From: an uncultured Flavobacteriaceae bacterium
GTDB taxonomy: Bacteria > Bacteroidota > Bacteroidia > Flavobacteriales > Flavobacteriaceae
DNA: 64,000 nt
Assembly (NCBI GenBank): GCA_905479065.1
Contig: CAJQLB010000027.1
Coordinates: 62,001 to 126,000, forward strand
Direction of reading: 5' to 3'
The translations under genes and the position numbers were made by a program. A model generated the notes under the pieces. The model worked only from the letters and a program-made list of their open reading frames with translations. It was not told the DNA's origin and made no database searches. Positions 34,135-41,968 of this stretch are shown one piece after another; positions within the stretch are counted from its first letter, which is position 1; every line of letters starts with the position of its first letter.

Positions 34135-35073
34135 TTATTCTGGTAATAATGATGGATTCCAATAATAATCTTCTTTGATTATTTTACCATCATTATTAAC
34201 AGTAATTTGATTGTGATGATAGCCCGTAGTTACGTTACCTGAGGCTTTGTTTTTAATGCTGATTTCCCACCAAGAAATAATGGTTGTATCATTGCTTCCA
34301 TCGTATCTTAAAAGATCTGGATATCCTATTTCTTTTAAATTTACAATTTCATAAGTTCTGTAAAAGTCTTCTAACATCGTCATCTTTTCTTCTGGGCCAA
34401 AGTAATTTTTGATATCTGTCAAACTCATTACATCTCTAATTGCAGCATCGTCATCATACATTAATCTTATTTTTTCAAGATTCGCTTGTGCTAAATACGC
34501 ATATAATAATCTCGCCTTTGCAATCATTGGATGGTCTTTGAAAATAATTCCATTCTCTCGAGTGTCCCAAGCATCATAGGCCTTTTTCCATTTTAATTGA
34601 CTATCCGACACCACTAAACCAGAAATTTTTGTCCCTGTTTCATCCATAAAAAAAATGGAATTTCTAGGCATGGTCAAATTCATTCCAGTGTTTTTATCAA
34701 AACCTTTCATCAGTTGATAAGCGTATACGTGAACCGATTTATCTTCACCAAATTCCATGGCATCTGAATATGCACCCCCATTGTTCACTATATTAAATCC
34801 TATTACATTATTGCTCAAATACTGTGACCTTCTTAAAAGACTTGCTAATTTCTTTTTACTGGGATTAATTTGATTTTTTGCCCACCAACCAAAATTGTCG
34901 GTTACTAGAGATTTAATCTTAACCGTGTCTCCAGAAACAAAGGCTTCTGTAAATTCGTCAGCAACAGTGATTGCTGGATGTTTGTCATATATTTTACCAT
35001 TAACATGTTTCTTTTGTGCTTGTAAATTCAAGAATGCTAAAAGAAGTGTAATTACTATATATCTTTTTTTCAT
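34135..35073 (-). CDS. Secreted protein with tandem NTF2/SnoaL-like domains
   Basis: Exported 312-aa protein (signal peptide MKKRYIVITLLLAFLNLQAQ). Two repeats of a SnoaL-like alpha+beta cone fold appear: ADEFTEAFVSGDTVKIKSLVTDNFGWW..(about 38-160) and ARLLYAYLAQANLEKIRLMYDDDAAIRDV..(about 188-312). Each starts with the helix that precedes the typical 'D.D..xxxx.LY' turn, and ends in strands (GYHHNQITVNNDGKIIKEDYYW). Such domains are pockets with very varied substrates, so no reaction can be assigned. The stop of the upstream secreted gene is 25 bases away, so they form an operon of two exported unknowns. Confidence 0.75.
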   Translation of the reverse strand: MKKRYIVITLLLAFLNLQAQKKHVNGKIYDKHPAITVADEFTEAFVSGDTVKIKSLVTDNFGWWAKNQINPSKKKLASLLRRSQYLSNNVIGFNIVNNGGAYSDAMEFGEDKSVHVYAYQLMKGFDKNTGMNLTMPRNSIFFMDETGTKISGLVVSDSQLKWKKAYDAWDTRENGIIFKDHPMIAKARLLYAYLAQANLEKIRLMYDDDAAIRDVMSLTDIKNYFGPEEKMTMLEDFYRTYEIVNLKEIGYPDLLRYDGSNDTTIISWWEISIKNKASGNVTTGYHHNQITVNNDGKIIKEDYYWNPSLLPE

Positions 35074-35098
35074 TGTAGATTACTTAAAATTTTTATGT

Positions 35099-35869
35099 TT
35101 AGTTTGTGTATAATTTGTCAATTGACATCACTTCAGGAGAGCTCAATTCTGGCATAAACGTCATGGTATATGTTCGTCTTCCATACATCTCCAAAGATTT
35201 TCCAAAATTGCTAATGTCTTTGTCATAACTCCCTTCCCCGTTAAGCTTGTTATAGGTATTATAAACTTTTTCCCATTCTATTGAATTATCAACAGCTGAT
35301 GCGCCATAATTGTCATGACCAAATACTACCATGACCATATTACCATCACAGCCTGAAGCACAACCCCAAACTTCCATAAAAATTGCTGCTCCTGATTCTT
35401 TTACTGCCTTTGCAACATTATTTCTAAATCTCCAAAACTCAGCTGACATACCTCCTTGAAAGGTGTATTCCATAACCGTTCTCAAAGGTTTTGAAAATGG
35501 ACTTACTGTGACATGAGACGCTTCTTTGTTTAGAGAGAGCATTCGAGTATTTTTGCTTGTTGCCAGATCAGATACCTCAGAATTCCAAAGCTTCATGGCC
35601 TCATTGCTAGGGTTTCTGTCAAAACCCTTCATATCATCTTCATATCTCACGCGCACATAATTACCCATATTGGCTCCTGTATTTACCATAAACGTATAAA
35701 ATCGCAATTGCCCTTCTTTAGCGTTAAACTTGCTCGTTTTTTTTGCAACCCCTTTTTCAAAGGCTTCGTTAGAACCCTTATCAACAGATATAAATCGTGT
35801 ATTAATGTGTTGTGCAAAAGCAAATGACGAGATAACTAATGTCATTAAAAATAGATTTGTTTGTTTCAT
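35099..35869 (-). CDS. Secreted hypothetical protein, 256 aa
   Basis: I do not recognise this family. A signal peptide (MKQTNLFLMTLVISSFAFAQ) supports the ATG at 35869 rather than the upstream in-frame ATG at 35914. The mature part reads like a mixed alpha/beta domain duplicated in tandem (first half FYTFMVNTGANMGNYVRVRYEDDM, second half FMEVWGCASGCDGNMVMVVFGHDNYGA) with a CASGC pair that could form a disulfide. It is 25 bases upstream of the NTF2-like gene on the same strand. An HxlR-type regulator gene starts 138 bases upstream of its coding start in the same orientation. Confidence 0.65.
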   Translation of the reverse strand: MKQTNLFLMTLVISSFAFAQHINTRFISVDKGSNEAFEKGVAKKTSKFNAKEGQLRFYTFMVNTGANMGNYVRVRYEDDMKGFDRNPSNEAMKLWNSEVSDLATSKNTRMLSLNKEASHVTVSPFSKPLRTVMEYTFQGGMSAEFWRFRNNVAKAVKESGAAIFMEVWGCASGCDGNMVMVVFGHDNYGASAVDNSIEWEKVYNTYNKLNGEGSYDKDISNFGKSLEMYGRRTYTMTFMPELSSPEVMSIDKLYTN

Positions 35870-36007
35870 AAGTAAAGTATTATTAATTAGTAAATAGATT
35901 GTTTTGAATTGCAATTAACAATAAATATAGCAATAAATAATGAACTTTCGCTTAGAGGGAACTATAAAAAGATAAATGGATCGTATGAGAAGATGGAAAA
36001 ATATCGT

Positions 36008-36460
36008 TTACAAAGTAGCTGTCTCTAAAAGAGCTTTCCTTCGTTTTTGGTAATCTTCCACAGTATCAGAAATTTCACAAGCTAGACCTTTGTTCTCTAT
36101 TCGAGTAATTTGGTCTACTCCTAGCGGATGCATTTCACGAAATTTAAGATGTTTCTTATGCCAAATGGTCATTTCACAAATGATCGGGTATAAGTCAATC
36201 CCTAAATCCGTCAAATAATATACTTTTACTTTCTTATCATTTGGCTTTTTAAAATAAGAAATAAGACCGTAAGAGGTTAATTTCTTTAATCGATCTACTA
36301 AAATATTTGTAGCAATACCTTCAGGAGATTTCAAAAATTCGCTGTAAGTATTTCTATCTAGAAATAGGTCTCTAATAATAATTAAAGACCACTTATCGCC
36401 AATGATGTCCATAACGCTTGAAACAGGACACGTCGATCGAAAATTGATGTTGTCTAACAT
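36008..36460 (-). CDS. HxlR-family transcriptional regulator
   Basis: Winged-helix DNA-binding repressor or activator, 150 aa. The HxlR signature CPVSSVMDIIGDKWSLIIIRDL is at residues 11-32, followed by the recognition helix region EGIATNILVDRLKKLTSYGLI and the wing YFKKPNDKKVKVYYLTDLG. Cys11 matches the conserved cysteine that senses oxidants or electrophiles in related proteins. A perfect TATATTTG promoter lies 27 bases upstream. The two secreted-protein genes downstream on the same strand are candidate targets, as is the distant sugar porter. Confidence 0.88.
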   Translation of the reverse strand: MLDNINFRSTCPVSSVMDIIGDKWSLIIIRDLFLDRNTYSEFLKSPEGIATNILVDRLKKLTSYGLISYFKKPNDKKVKVYYLTDLGIDLYPIICEMTIWHKKHLKFREMHPLGVDQITRIENKGLACEISDTVEDYQKRRKALLETATL

Positions 36461-36922
36461 AGGGATGATGTTTTAGTGTTTATTTACAAATATAGGATAA
36501 TTAAGACATAAAAATTAAAACCTTTTGTTAAGGTTTAAAACCTGCTACTCCATGGCCGGTAAGGTTTTTCCGTAATTCGCTGTGCCTGACCCTTCTGTTC
36601 CCTCTGTTTTTTAAACATTATCAGACTAACACGTTAAAACAACTACTTAAGCTACCTTTTATTTACGTTACTTTTGCCACAATAAATAGATGCTTTTTGT
36701 AAGAAATATCTTATTCAAAATGCAGATTTTGTCAGTAATTAAAAAATATTTTTCAGATACGTATATCAGGAATTTATATGTTTTTAATTAGTGTATAATT
36801 CAAAGAAACATGTGAACAAAAACACATATTCGTTTACTTATGTTATCTTAGTTTTTTAAAAAAATGTCATGTCAGAGAGTTAAATTTCTAATGAAATCGC
36901 TGTTACATGAATTCAGAATATT
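36461..36922. other. Long intergenic region upstream of the sugar porter
   Basis: 462 bases. Near the HxlR side a hairpin AAAACCTT..AAGGTTT (about 36517-36536). In the middle a perfect plus-strand promoter-like TACTTTTG (36669-36676), 247 bases upstream of the porter start. A short inverted repeat ATGTG / CACAT (36810-36827) could bind a regulator. Only a 33-codon ORF (ATG 36690) follows the promoter-like box and it has no coding features. Confidence 0.45.
36487..36494 (-). promoter_or_regulatory. TATATTTG -7 element for the HxlR gene
   Basis: Exact TAnnTTTG match on the minus strand; predicted start near 36480-36483, about 20 bases before the ATG. Confidence 0.6.
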
Positions 36923-38458
36923 ATGAATAAAAAACTTATTTTTATTGCATCTGTTGTTTCCTTAGGTGGGTTCCTTTTTGGTTTTGATGCTGGTATTATT
37001 TCAGGAGTGATGGCTTATGCCGGTCCGGAATTTGACTTAAACGAATTACAGTCTGGTTGGGTGGTTAGTGCTCCGTCATTTGCAGCCATGTTTGCAATGC
37101 TCTTTTCGGGACGAATAAGTGATCTTATTGGTCGAAAAAAAGTGCTCATTGTAGTCGCTCTCTTATATGCAATCTCCGCACTGTTTTCAGCGCTAGCGAC
37201 AACCTACGAAATGCTCTATATCGCTCGAATAATTGGAGGACTTGCCTTCGGTGCCGCCTTAGTATTGGCACCTATGTATATCGCTGAAATTTCGTCTGCA
37301 GAAAACAGAGGAAAACTTGTGTCATTACAACAATTAAATATTGTTTTTGGATTTTTTGTAGCTTTTTTAAGCAACTATTTCTTTAACAAATACAACACCC
37401 CAGACAATACTTTTTTTTCTGATACGAATGTATGGAAATGGATGTTAGGAGTAGAATTAATTCCTGCTACACTTTATTTTATATCTCTGTTTTTTATTCC
37501 AAAGAGCCCTCGTTGGCTTTATTTGAAGGGTCAATTTAACAATGCTAAAAAGGTCATATTACTTCTTCACGGACCTAAGAAAGGAGCTTTAGAAATTGCC
37601 ATTATTGAAGCTAGTATCGAAAAAAGTAAAGAAAATTCAAAATTAAAACTTAACGAGTTGTTCAAACGCTCTTTGGGCTATATTCTCTTTGTAGGTCTAG
37701 TTGTTGGAGTTCTTCAACAAATTACAGGGATTAACGCTGTTTATTTCTACGCAACCTCAATATTTAAACAAACAGGTATTGGAACCGATGCAGCGTTTTC
37801 GTCAGGAGTATTGCTGAGTACTATTTCTGTAATTTTCACTTTTCTAGCTATTTATTTAATTGATAGAATGGGGCGCAGACCATTACTTTTAATAGGAACT
37901 GCTGGTATTTCCCTAAGTTTACTAATATGCTCCTATGGTTTTAATCAAGCAACTTATCAGCTATCAAAAGATCAAATAAGTCAATTTGAATTTTCTAATG
38001 CCAATGCATTACTGCCGCTTTCAGACAAAATCTATTCGAGCGATGTGACCTTTAAAAATGAACTTAAAACTATTTTGGGTAATCAAGCTTACAGTAAAAA
38101 TGATGGCGCTATTCTAGAGGCTGCCACCACCATCAACGCAAACTTAGTTCTCTTTGGAATTCTTGGCTTTATTGCTTGTTTTGCGTTTTCATTAGGGCCT
38201 GTAATGTGGGTGTTGCTATCAGAACTATACCCATTGAAATATCGTGGACTAGCTATAGGTGTGATTGCTTTTATTAATTCATTAATCAGTTCCTTAGTCC
38301 AATTGGTTTTCCCATGGGAATTGTCAAACTTCGGAAATGCGCTTACGTTTTTTATTTTTGGGGCAATCGCGTTTATTGGCTTCTTTGTTATGTTAAAAAT
38401 ACTTCCAGAAACAAAAGGAAAATCATTGGAAGCTCTAGAAGCAGAATTTGTCACATAA
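36923..38458 (+). CDS. Sugar porter (MFS) transporter
   Basis: Inner-membrane sugar:proton symporter of 511 aa with twelve helices. Sugar-porter motifs are intact: FGFDAGIISGVM near residue 20, GRISDLIGRKK (about 70), PKSPRWLYLKG (about 190), QQITGINAVYFYA (about 270), DRMGRRPLL (about 315) and PETKGKSLEALE near the end. A loop of about 60 residues between helices 9 and 10 (about 341-404) is longer than in XylE-like proteins. No sugar-metabolism gene is nearby, so the sugar cannot be named. Confidence 0.92.
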   Translation: MNKKLIFIASVVSLGGFLFGFDAGIISGVMAYAGPEFDLNELQSGWVVSAPSFAAMFAMLFSGRISDLIGRKKVLIVVALLYAISALFSALATTYEMLYIARIIGGLAFGAALVLAPMYIAEISSAENRGKLVSLQQLNIVFGFFVAFLSNYFFNKYNTPDNTFFSDTNVWKWMLGVELIPATLYFISLFFIPKSPRWLYLKGQFNNAKKVILLLHGPKKGALEIAIIEASIEKSKENSKLKLNELFKRSLGYILFVGLVVGVLQQITGINAVYFYATSIFKQTGIGTDAAFSSGVLLSTISVIFTFLAIYLIDRMGRRPLLLIGTAGISLSLLICSYGFNQATYQLSKDQISQFEFSNANALLPLSDKIYSSDVTFKNELKTILGNQAYSKNDGAILEAATTINANLVLFGILGFIACFAFSLGPVMWVLLSELYPLKYRGLAIGVIAFINSLISSLVQLVFPWELSNFGNALTFFIFGAIAFIGFFVMLKILPETKGKSLEALEAEFVT

Positions 38459-38508
38459 TATTATTACGTAATGAGACTAATAATGTGCTTTGCTTAACTC
38501 AAAAATGA

Positions 38509-38535
38509 TGAAAGCTTACTTTACCGGAGCTTTCA
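38509..38535. terminator. Hairpin downstream of the sugar porter
   Basis: TGAAAGCT / AGCTTTCA stem of eight base pairs with an 11-base loop, 50 bases past the stop. No T run follows, so termination here is uncertain. Confidence 0.4.
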
Positions 38536-38668
38536 CCAAAACCTGACTCTGATTTTATAGCTTAAGCCTATTTTTAAATCATAATACACCCCGAAGGCAG
38601 TCCATAAACAGCATCTGTACAGCCATTTATTTAAGAGAACATATATCATGTTATAAAGATAAATAAAA

Positions 38669-38692
38669 AACCCTTCAATTAAGAAGGGTTTT
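38669..38692 (-). terminator. Terminator after the CAT-anticodon tRNA
   Basis: AACCCTTC / GAAGGGTT stem with a short AT loop and a T run on the minus strand, a few bases past the tRNA 3' end. Confidence 0.75.
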
Positions 38693-38696
38693 AAGG

Positions 38697-38770
38697 TGGT
38701 CTCACAAGGGCTCGAACCTTGGACCCTCTGATTATGAGTCAGATGCTCTAACCAACTGAGCTATGAGACC
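38697..38770 (-). tRNA. tRNA-Met(CAT), elongator (or Ile2)
   Basis: Reverse-strand cloverleaf with acceptor GGTCTCA/TGAGACC, D arm TAGCTCAGTTGGTTAGAGC, anticodon loop CTCATAA (anticodon CAT), T loop GTTCGAGCC and discriminator A. It is not an initiator, as it lacks the C1:A72 mismatch and the three G:C pairs. The choice between elongator Met and lysidine-modified Ile2 cannot be made with certainty; the acceptor stem fits elongator Met slightly better. CCA is not encoded. A one-mismatch promoter box (TAATATTG, 38782-38789) with a TTG 20 bases upstream lies just before it. Confidence 0.9.
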
Positions 38771-38781
38771 AAATTAGGCTG

Positions 38782-38789
38782 CAATATTA
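38782..38789 (-). promoter_or_regulatory. Candidate tRNA promoter TAATATTG with TTG -33 box
   Basis: One mismatch to TAnnTTTG on the minus strand; a TTG (plus-strand CAA at 38810-38812) lies 20 bases upstream, within the usual spacing. Confidence 0.45.
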
Positions 38790-38823
38790 CTACTTATTTT
38801 AGTTCTCCGCAAGAAAATTAATT

Positions 38824-39231
38824 CTATTTAGCAATGTCTTGACATAGCTCAATAAGCACCCCATTACAGGATTTTGGATGTAAAAAAGCAACAAGTTTAT
38901 TATCTGCTCCATGCTTAGGGCTTTCGTTTAAAACTTGAAATCCTTCCTTTTTTAAACGCTCTATTTCCTTGTAAATGTCGAAAACCTCAAAAGCGATATG
39001 GTGAATGCCTTCACCGCGCTTGGCTATAAATTTACCTATCGGACTATCGGAATCTGTTGCTTCAAGTAATTCTATTTTTTGATCGCCAATCATAAAAAAA
39101 GAAGTGTTAACACCCTCACTAACAACTGATTCAATCTTGTACTGTGGTTTGCCAAATAAAGTCTCAAAGAGTTTATTTGAATCCTTAAGGTTTTTCACAG
39201 CGATGCCAATATGTTCAATTTTATTCATCAT
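38824..39231 (-). CDS. mce: Methylmalonyl-CoA epimerase
   Basis: VOC-fold metal enzyme that interconverts R- and S-methylmalonyl-CoA in propionate metabolism. N-terminus KIEHIGIAVKNLKDSNKLFETLFG contains the first metal histidine, HIAFEVFDIYKEIERLKKEG (about 86-105) the second, and the C-terminal FLHPKSCNGVLIELCQ the conserved Glu. At 135 aa it is standard length. A perfect TAAATTTG box predicts transcription to start at the two tandem ATGs (39231/39228), so the mRNA may be leaderless. Confidence 0.92.
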   Translation of the reverse strand: MMNKIEHIGIAVKNLKDSNKLFETLFGKPQYKIESVVSEGVNTSFFMIGDQKIELLEATDSDSPIGKFIAKRGEGIHHIAFEVFDIYKEIERLKKEGFQVLNESPKHGADNKLVAFLHPKSCNGVLIELCQDIAK

Positions 39232-39235
39232 GTTA

Positions 39236-39243
39236 CAAATTTA
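39236..39243 (-). promoter_or_regulatory. TAAATTTG -7 element, leaderless mce
   Basis: Exact TAnnTTTG match on the minus strand; transcription is expected to begin 4-7 bases downstream (39229-39232), at the start codon itself. Confidence 0.55.
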
Positions 39244-39286
39244 GTTTAATTGCATTACCTTTTAAAGAATACCAATCAAAATGTCT

Positions 39287-39294
39287 TATTTTTG
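39287..39294 (+). promoter_or_regulatory. TATTTTTG -7 element, leaderless rbfA
   Basis: Exact TAnnTTTG match; the last G is five bases upstream of the rbfA ATG, so the transcript would begin at or next to the start codon. It also overlaps the longer in-frame start at 39281, which is thereby unlikely. Confidence 0.6.
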
Positions 39295-39298
39295 CAGT

Positions 39299-39688
39299 AT
39301 GGAAAGTAACCGTCAAAAAAAAATAGCTTCAGTTTTACAAGAAGATTTAGTTAATGTTCTACAAAGCGCAGCTCGTAGTGGTCAACTTGGAGTAATTATT
39401 TCTGTGACTAAAGTTAATGTAACTGTTGATCTTTCCATTGCAAAAGTATACTTAAGTATATTTCCTACCGATAAACGCGACACGCTCATAGAAGGCATCA
39501 AGTCTAATACTAGTATTATTAAGCATGAATTGGCACAGCGAACTCGCCATCAGCTACGACGCATGCCAGAATTACAATTTTACATAGATGACTCACTAGA
39601 ATATATTGATCACATAGAGCAATCCCTTAAAGGATTGGAAAACCCTATGAACAGTCCAGACTTATTAGATAAACGAAAAAAAAAATAG
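39299..39688 (+). CDS. rbfA: 30S ribosome-binding factor RbfA
   Basis: Late maturation factor of the 30S subunit that binds near helix 1 of 16S rRNA; KH-like fold. The core KIASVLQEDLVNVLQ..LGVIISVTKVNVTVDLSIAKVYLSIFP and RTRHQLRRMPELQFYIDDSLEYIDHI match the family. The ATG at 39299 is chosen because the promoter box overlaps the alternative upstream ATG; 129 aa is normal. The following permease gene begins with TTG directly after the stop. Confidence 0.92.
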   Translation: MESNRQKKIASVLQEDLVNVLQSAARSGQLGVIISVTKVNVTVDLSIAKVYLSIFPTDKRDTLIEGIKSNTSIIKHELAQRTRHQLRRMPELQFYIDDSLEYIDHIEQSLKGLENPMNSPDLLDKRKKK

Positions 39689-40888
39689 TTGAATGTTTCC
39701 TTCTACATTGCGAAACGCTATTTGTTTTCTAAAAGCAAAAATAATGCGATTAATTACATGACCATTATAGCCGCAATTGGTGTGGTTGTGGGGTCTGCTG
39801 CCCTACTTGTAGTTCTTTCAGGATTTGCTGGCTTAAAGGACTTTAGTTTACAATTTTCATCTATCGTTGATCCTGATTTAAAAATAACCCCTCGAACAGG
39901 TAAAACCATACGTTTAAAATCAAACGCATTAGCTCAAATTAATGAGATAAATAGTGTTGTTTCGTACTCTAAGATTGTAGAAGAACGTGCTGTTCTTGTT
40001 TCAGATAACAAACGGCAAATAATCACCCTCAAAGGTGTTGATTCTCTATATCCTCAAAACACCATCAACAGTATCACATCACTAGGCTCTTGGATGACTC
40101 CTGGTTCACGTCAAATTGTGGCTGGCTGGGGTGTCGCAAGTAACCTCTCCTTTGGCGTCATGGATTATGGAAAAATACTAAAGCTGTACACACCAAAACC
40201 TGGAAAGGGTCAGATTACTTCAGAAAAGGAAGCTTTTAATAAAATTTCAACAGCTAATATTGGTATTTTTGAAATTAATGAAGACCTAGATCATGACATG
40301 GTTTATGCTGATATTGATATGGTAAGCGCCTTATTGAATTATCCGGAAGACACTGTAAGCTCCCTAGAACTAATATTAAACTCTGATGACTCTCTTGACG
40401 AAGTGCGTGACAAGCTTTATGGCATATTTGGAAACAACATCACCATAAAAACCAAAGAACAACTCAATGGGGCACTTCATAAAATGCTTAATACCGAAAA
40501 CCTTGCTGTGTACCTCATTTTTACATTGGTACTAATTATTGCATTATTCAATGTGGTAGGCTCTATAATTATGATGATTTTAGATAAAAAAAATGACATA
40601 ACAACACTTTTTAACCTGGGCCTTACTGCCAAAGAAATTCGTCAAATTTTCTTTTTCCAAGGAAGTATAATGAGCTTGTTGGGTGGCTTAATCGGTATCA
40701 TATTAGCCATAATGCTAGTTAGTTTACAAAAAAGTTTTGGATTAATAATGATTACAAGTACACTGTCTTATCCAGTTACGCTGAAAATATTCAATATTAT
40801 AATTGTATTTATCACTATCGCGACATTAGGTCTGCTCGCCTCAAAATTAGCTTCAATACGGATTTCCAAATCACTGACAAGGCAATAG
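39689..40888 (+). CDS. FtsX/LolC-type ABC transporter permease
   Basis: Inner-membrane permease subunit of a MacB/LolCDE-like ABC system, 399 aa. One N-terminal helix (YMTIIAAIGVVVGSAALLVVLSG) is followed by a large periplasmic MacB-type domain (about 60-260) and three C-terminal helices with the FtsX motif (LYLIFTLVLIIALFNVVGSIIMM). The start is TTG, immediately after the rbfA stop codon, giving the expected N-terminus (MNVSFYIAKRYLF). LolC/E homologues move lipoproteins to the outer membrane, but the ATPase is not here. Convergent with dusB, three bases apart. Confidence 0.85.
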   Translation: MNVSFYIAKRYLFSKSKNNAINYMTIIAAIGVVVGSAALLVVLSGFAGLKDFSLQFSSIVDPDLKITPRTGKTIRLKSNALAQINEINSVVSYSKIVEERAVLVSDNKRQIITLKGVDSLYPQNTINSITSLGSWMTPGSRQIVAGWGVASNLSFGVMDYGKILKLYTPKPGKGQITSEKEAFNKISTANIGIFEINEDLDHDMVYADIDMVSALLNYPEDTVSSLELILNSDDSLDEVRDKLYGIFGNNITIKTKEQLNGALHKMLNTENLAVYLIFTLVLIIALFNVVGSIIMMILDKKNDITTLFNLGLTAKEIRQIFFFQGSIMSLLGGLIGIILAIMLVSLQKSFGLIMITSTLSYPVTLKIFNIIIVFITIATLGLLASKLASIRISKSLTRQ

Positions 40889-40891
40889 TCC

Positions 40892-41887
40892 TTATAGCAC
40901 AAATTCATGATCTCCGAATTTTTCTTGCACCTCATCAAAGGCGGCAAAAACGTCTTTAGAAGCGTCACTAGTAACCATTTTCATTCGGTATTCTTTAAAG
41001 TGTGGAATCCCTTTAAAGTAATTCGTATAATGTCGCCTGGTTTCGAACACCCCTAAAATCTCACCTTTCCAGGCAATCGCCATTTCTAAATGTCTTCGGG
41101 CTGCCTCAACACGCTCAGGCATAGATACGGGCGGTAAGTGAGTCCCATTTTTAAAATAATGCTTTACTTGTTTGAAAAACCACGGATTTCCAATTGTGGC
41201 TCGTCCAATCATTGCGCCGTCTAAACCATACCTATCACGCATTAATACGGCTTTTTCAGGTGAATCTACATCACCATTACCAAAAACAGGGATGTGCATT
41301 CTTGAATTATTTTTTACCGCAGCAATAAGGTCCCAATTGGCATCGCCTTTATACATTTGAGCACGTGTCCGACCATGAATTGCAATAGCTTTACATCCAA
41401 CATCTTGCAATCTTTCTGCAACCTCGACAATTTTTATTGAGCTGTGGTCCCAACCCAAACGGGTTTTTACAGTAACTGGAAGTTTCGTCCGCTTCACTAT
41501 CTCAGCAGTCAGTTTTTCCATAAGACAAATGTCTTTTAATATCCCTGCTCCAGCCCCCTTGCTAACTACTTTTTTAACTGGACAACCAAAGTTAATGTCA
41601 ATTATATCTGGATTAGATTTTTCAACAATGTCTATAGTTCGAAGCATGCTATCCAGGTTGGCTCCAAAAATTTGAATTCCAACAGGGCGTTCCTTCTCAT
41701 AAATATCTAGTTTCATAACACTTTTAGCTGCGTTACGAATTAACCCTTCGCTAGATACGAACTCTGTGTAAACCACATCAGCTCCCTGCTCTTTACAAAG
41801 AGCTCTAAACGGTGGGTCACTTACATCTTCCATAGGTGCTAAAAGCAGTGGAAAATCAGAAAGTTCTATGTTGTCTATTTTTACCAA
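40892..41887 (-). CDS. dusB: tRNA-dihydrouridine synthase B-type
   Basis: FMN enzyme that reduces uridines in the D-loop of tRNAs. N-terminus LLLAPMEDVSDPPFRALCKEQGADVVYTEF is diagnostic for the Dus TIM barrel. The catalytic cysteine is C102 in DINFGCPVKKV, and AIHGRTRAQMYKG plus GNGDVDSPE (about 195-215) complete the active site and FMN phosphate contacts. At 331 aa it is normal length. A perfect TAATTTTG promoter lies 17 bases upstream. Confidence 0.94.
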   Translation of the reverse strand: MVKIDNIELSDFPLLLAPMEDVSDPPFRALCKEQGADVVYTEFVSSEGLIRNAAKSVMKLDIYEKERPVGIQIFGANLDSMLRTIDIVEKSNPDIIDINFGCPVKKVVSKGAGAGILKDICLMEKLTAEIVKRTKLPVTVKTRLGWDHSSIKIVEVAERLQDVGCKAIAIHGRTRAQMYKGDANWDLIAAVKNNSRMHIPVFGNGDVDSPEKAVLMRDRYGLDGAMIGRATIGNPWFFKQVKHYFKNGTHLPPVSMPERVEAARRHLEMAIAWKGEILGVFETRRHYTNYFKGIPHFKEYRMKMVTSDASKDVFAAFDEVQEKFGDHEFVL

Positions 41888-41903
41888 AGGACTTGTTTTT
41901 AGG

Positions 41904-41911
41904 CAAAATTA
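41904..41911 (-). promoter_or_regulatory. TAATTTTG -7 element for dusB
   Basis: Exact TAnnTTTG match on the minus strand; predicted start near 41897-41900, ten to thirteen bases before the ATG. Confidence 0.6.
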
Positions 41912-41968
41912 CATCTTTTTAAGGAAAACACACAAGTGAGTTCGACAGTGTTTAAAAGAGACGTAACC

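Noticed and set aside
36690-36791. 33-codon ORF behind the TACTTTTG box
   Set aside because: No hydrophobic helix, family resemblance or coupling to a neighbour; may be chance.
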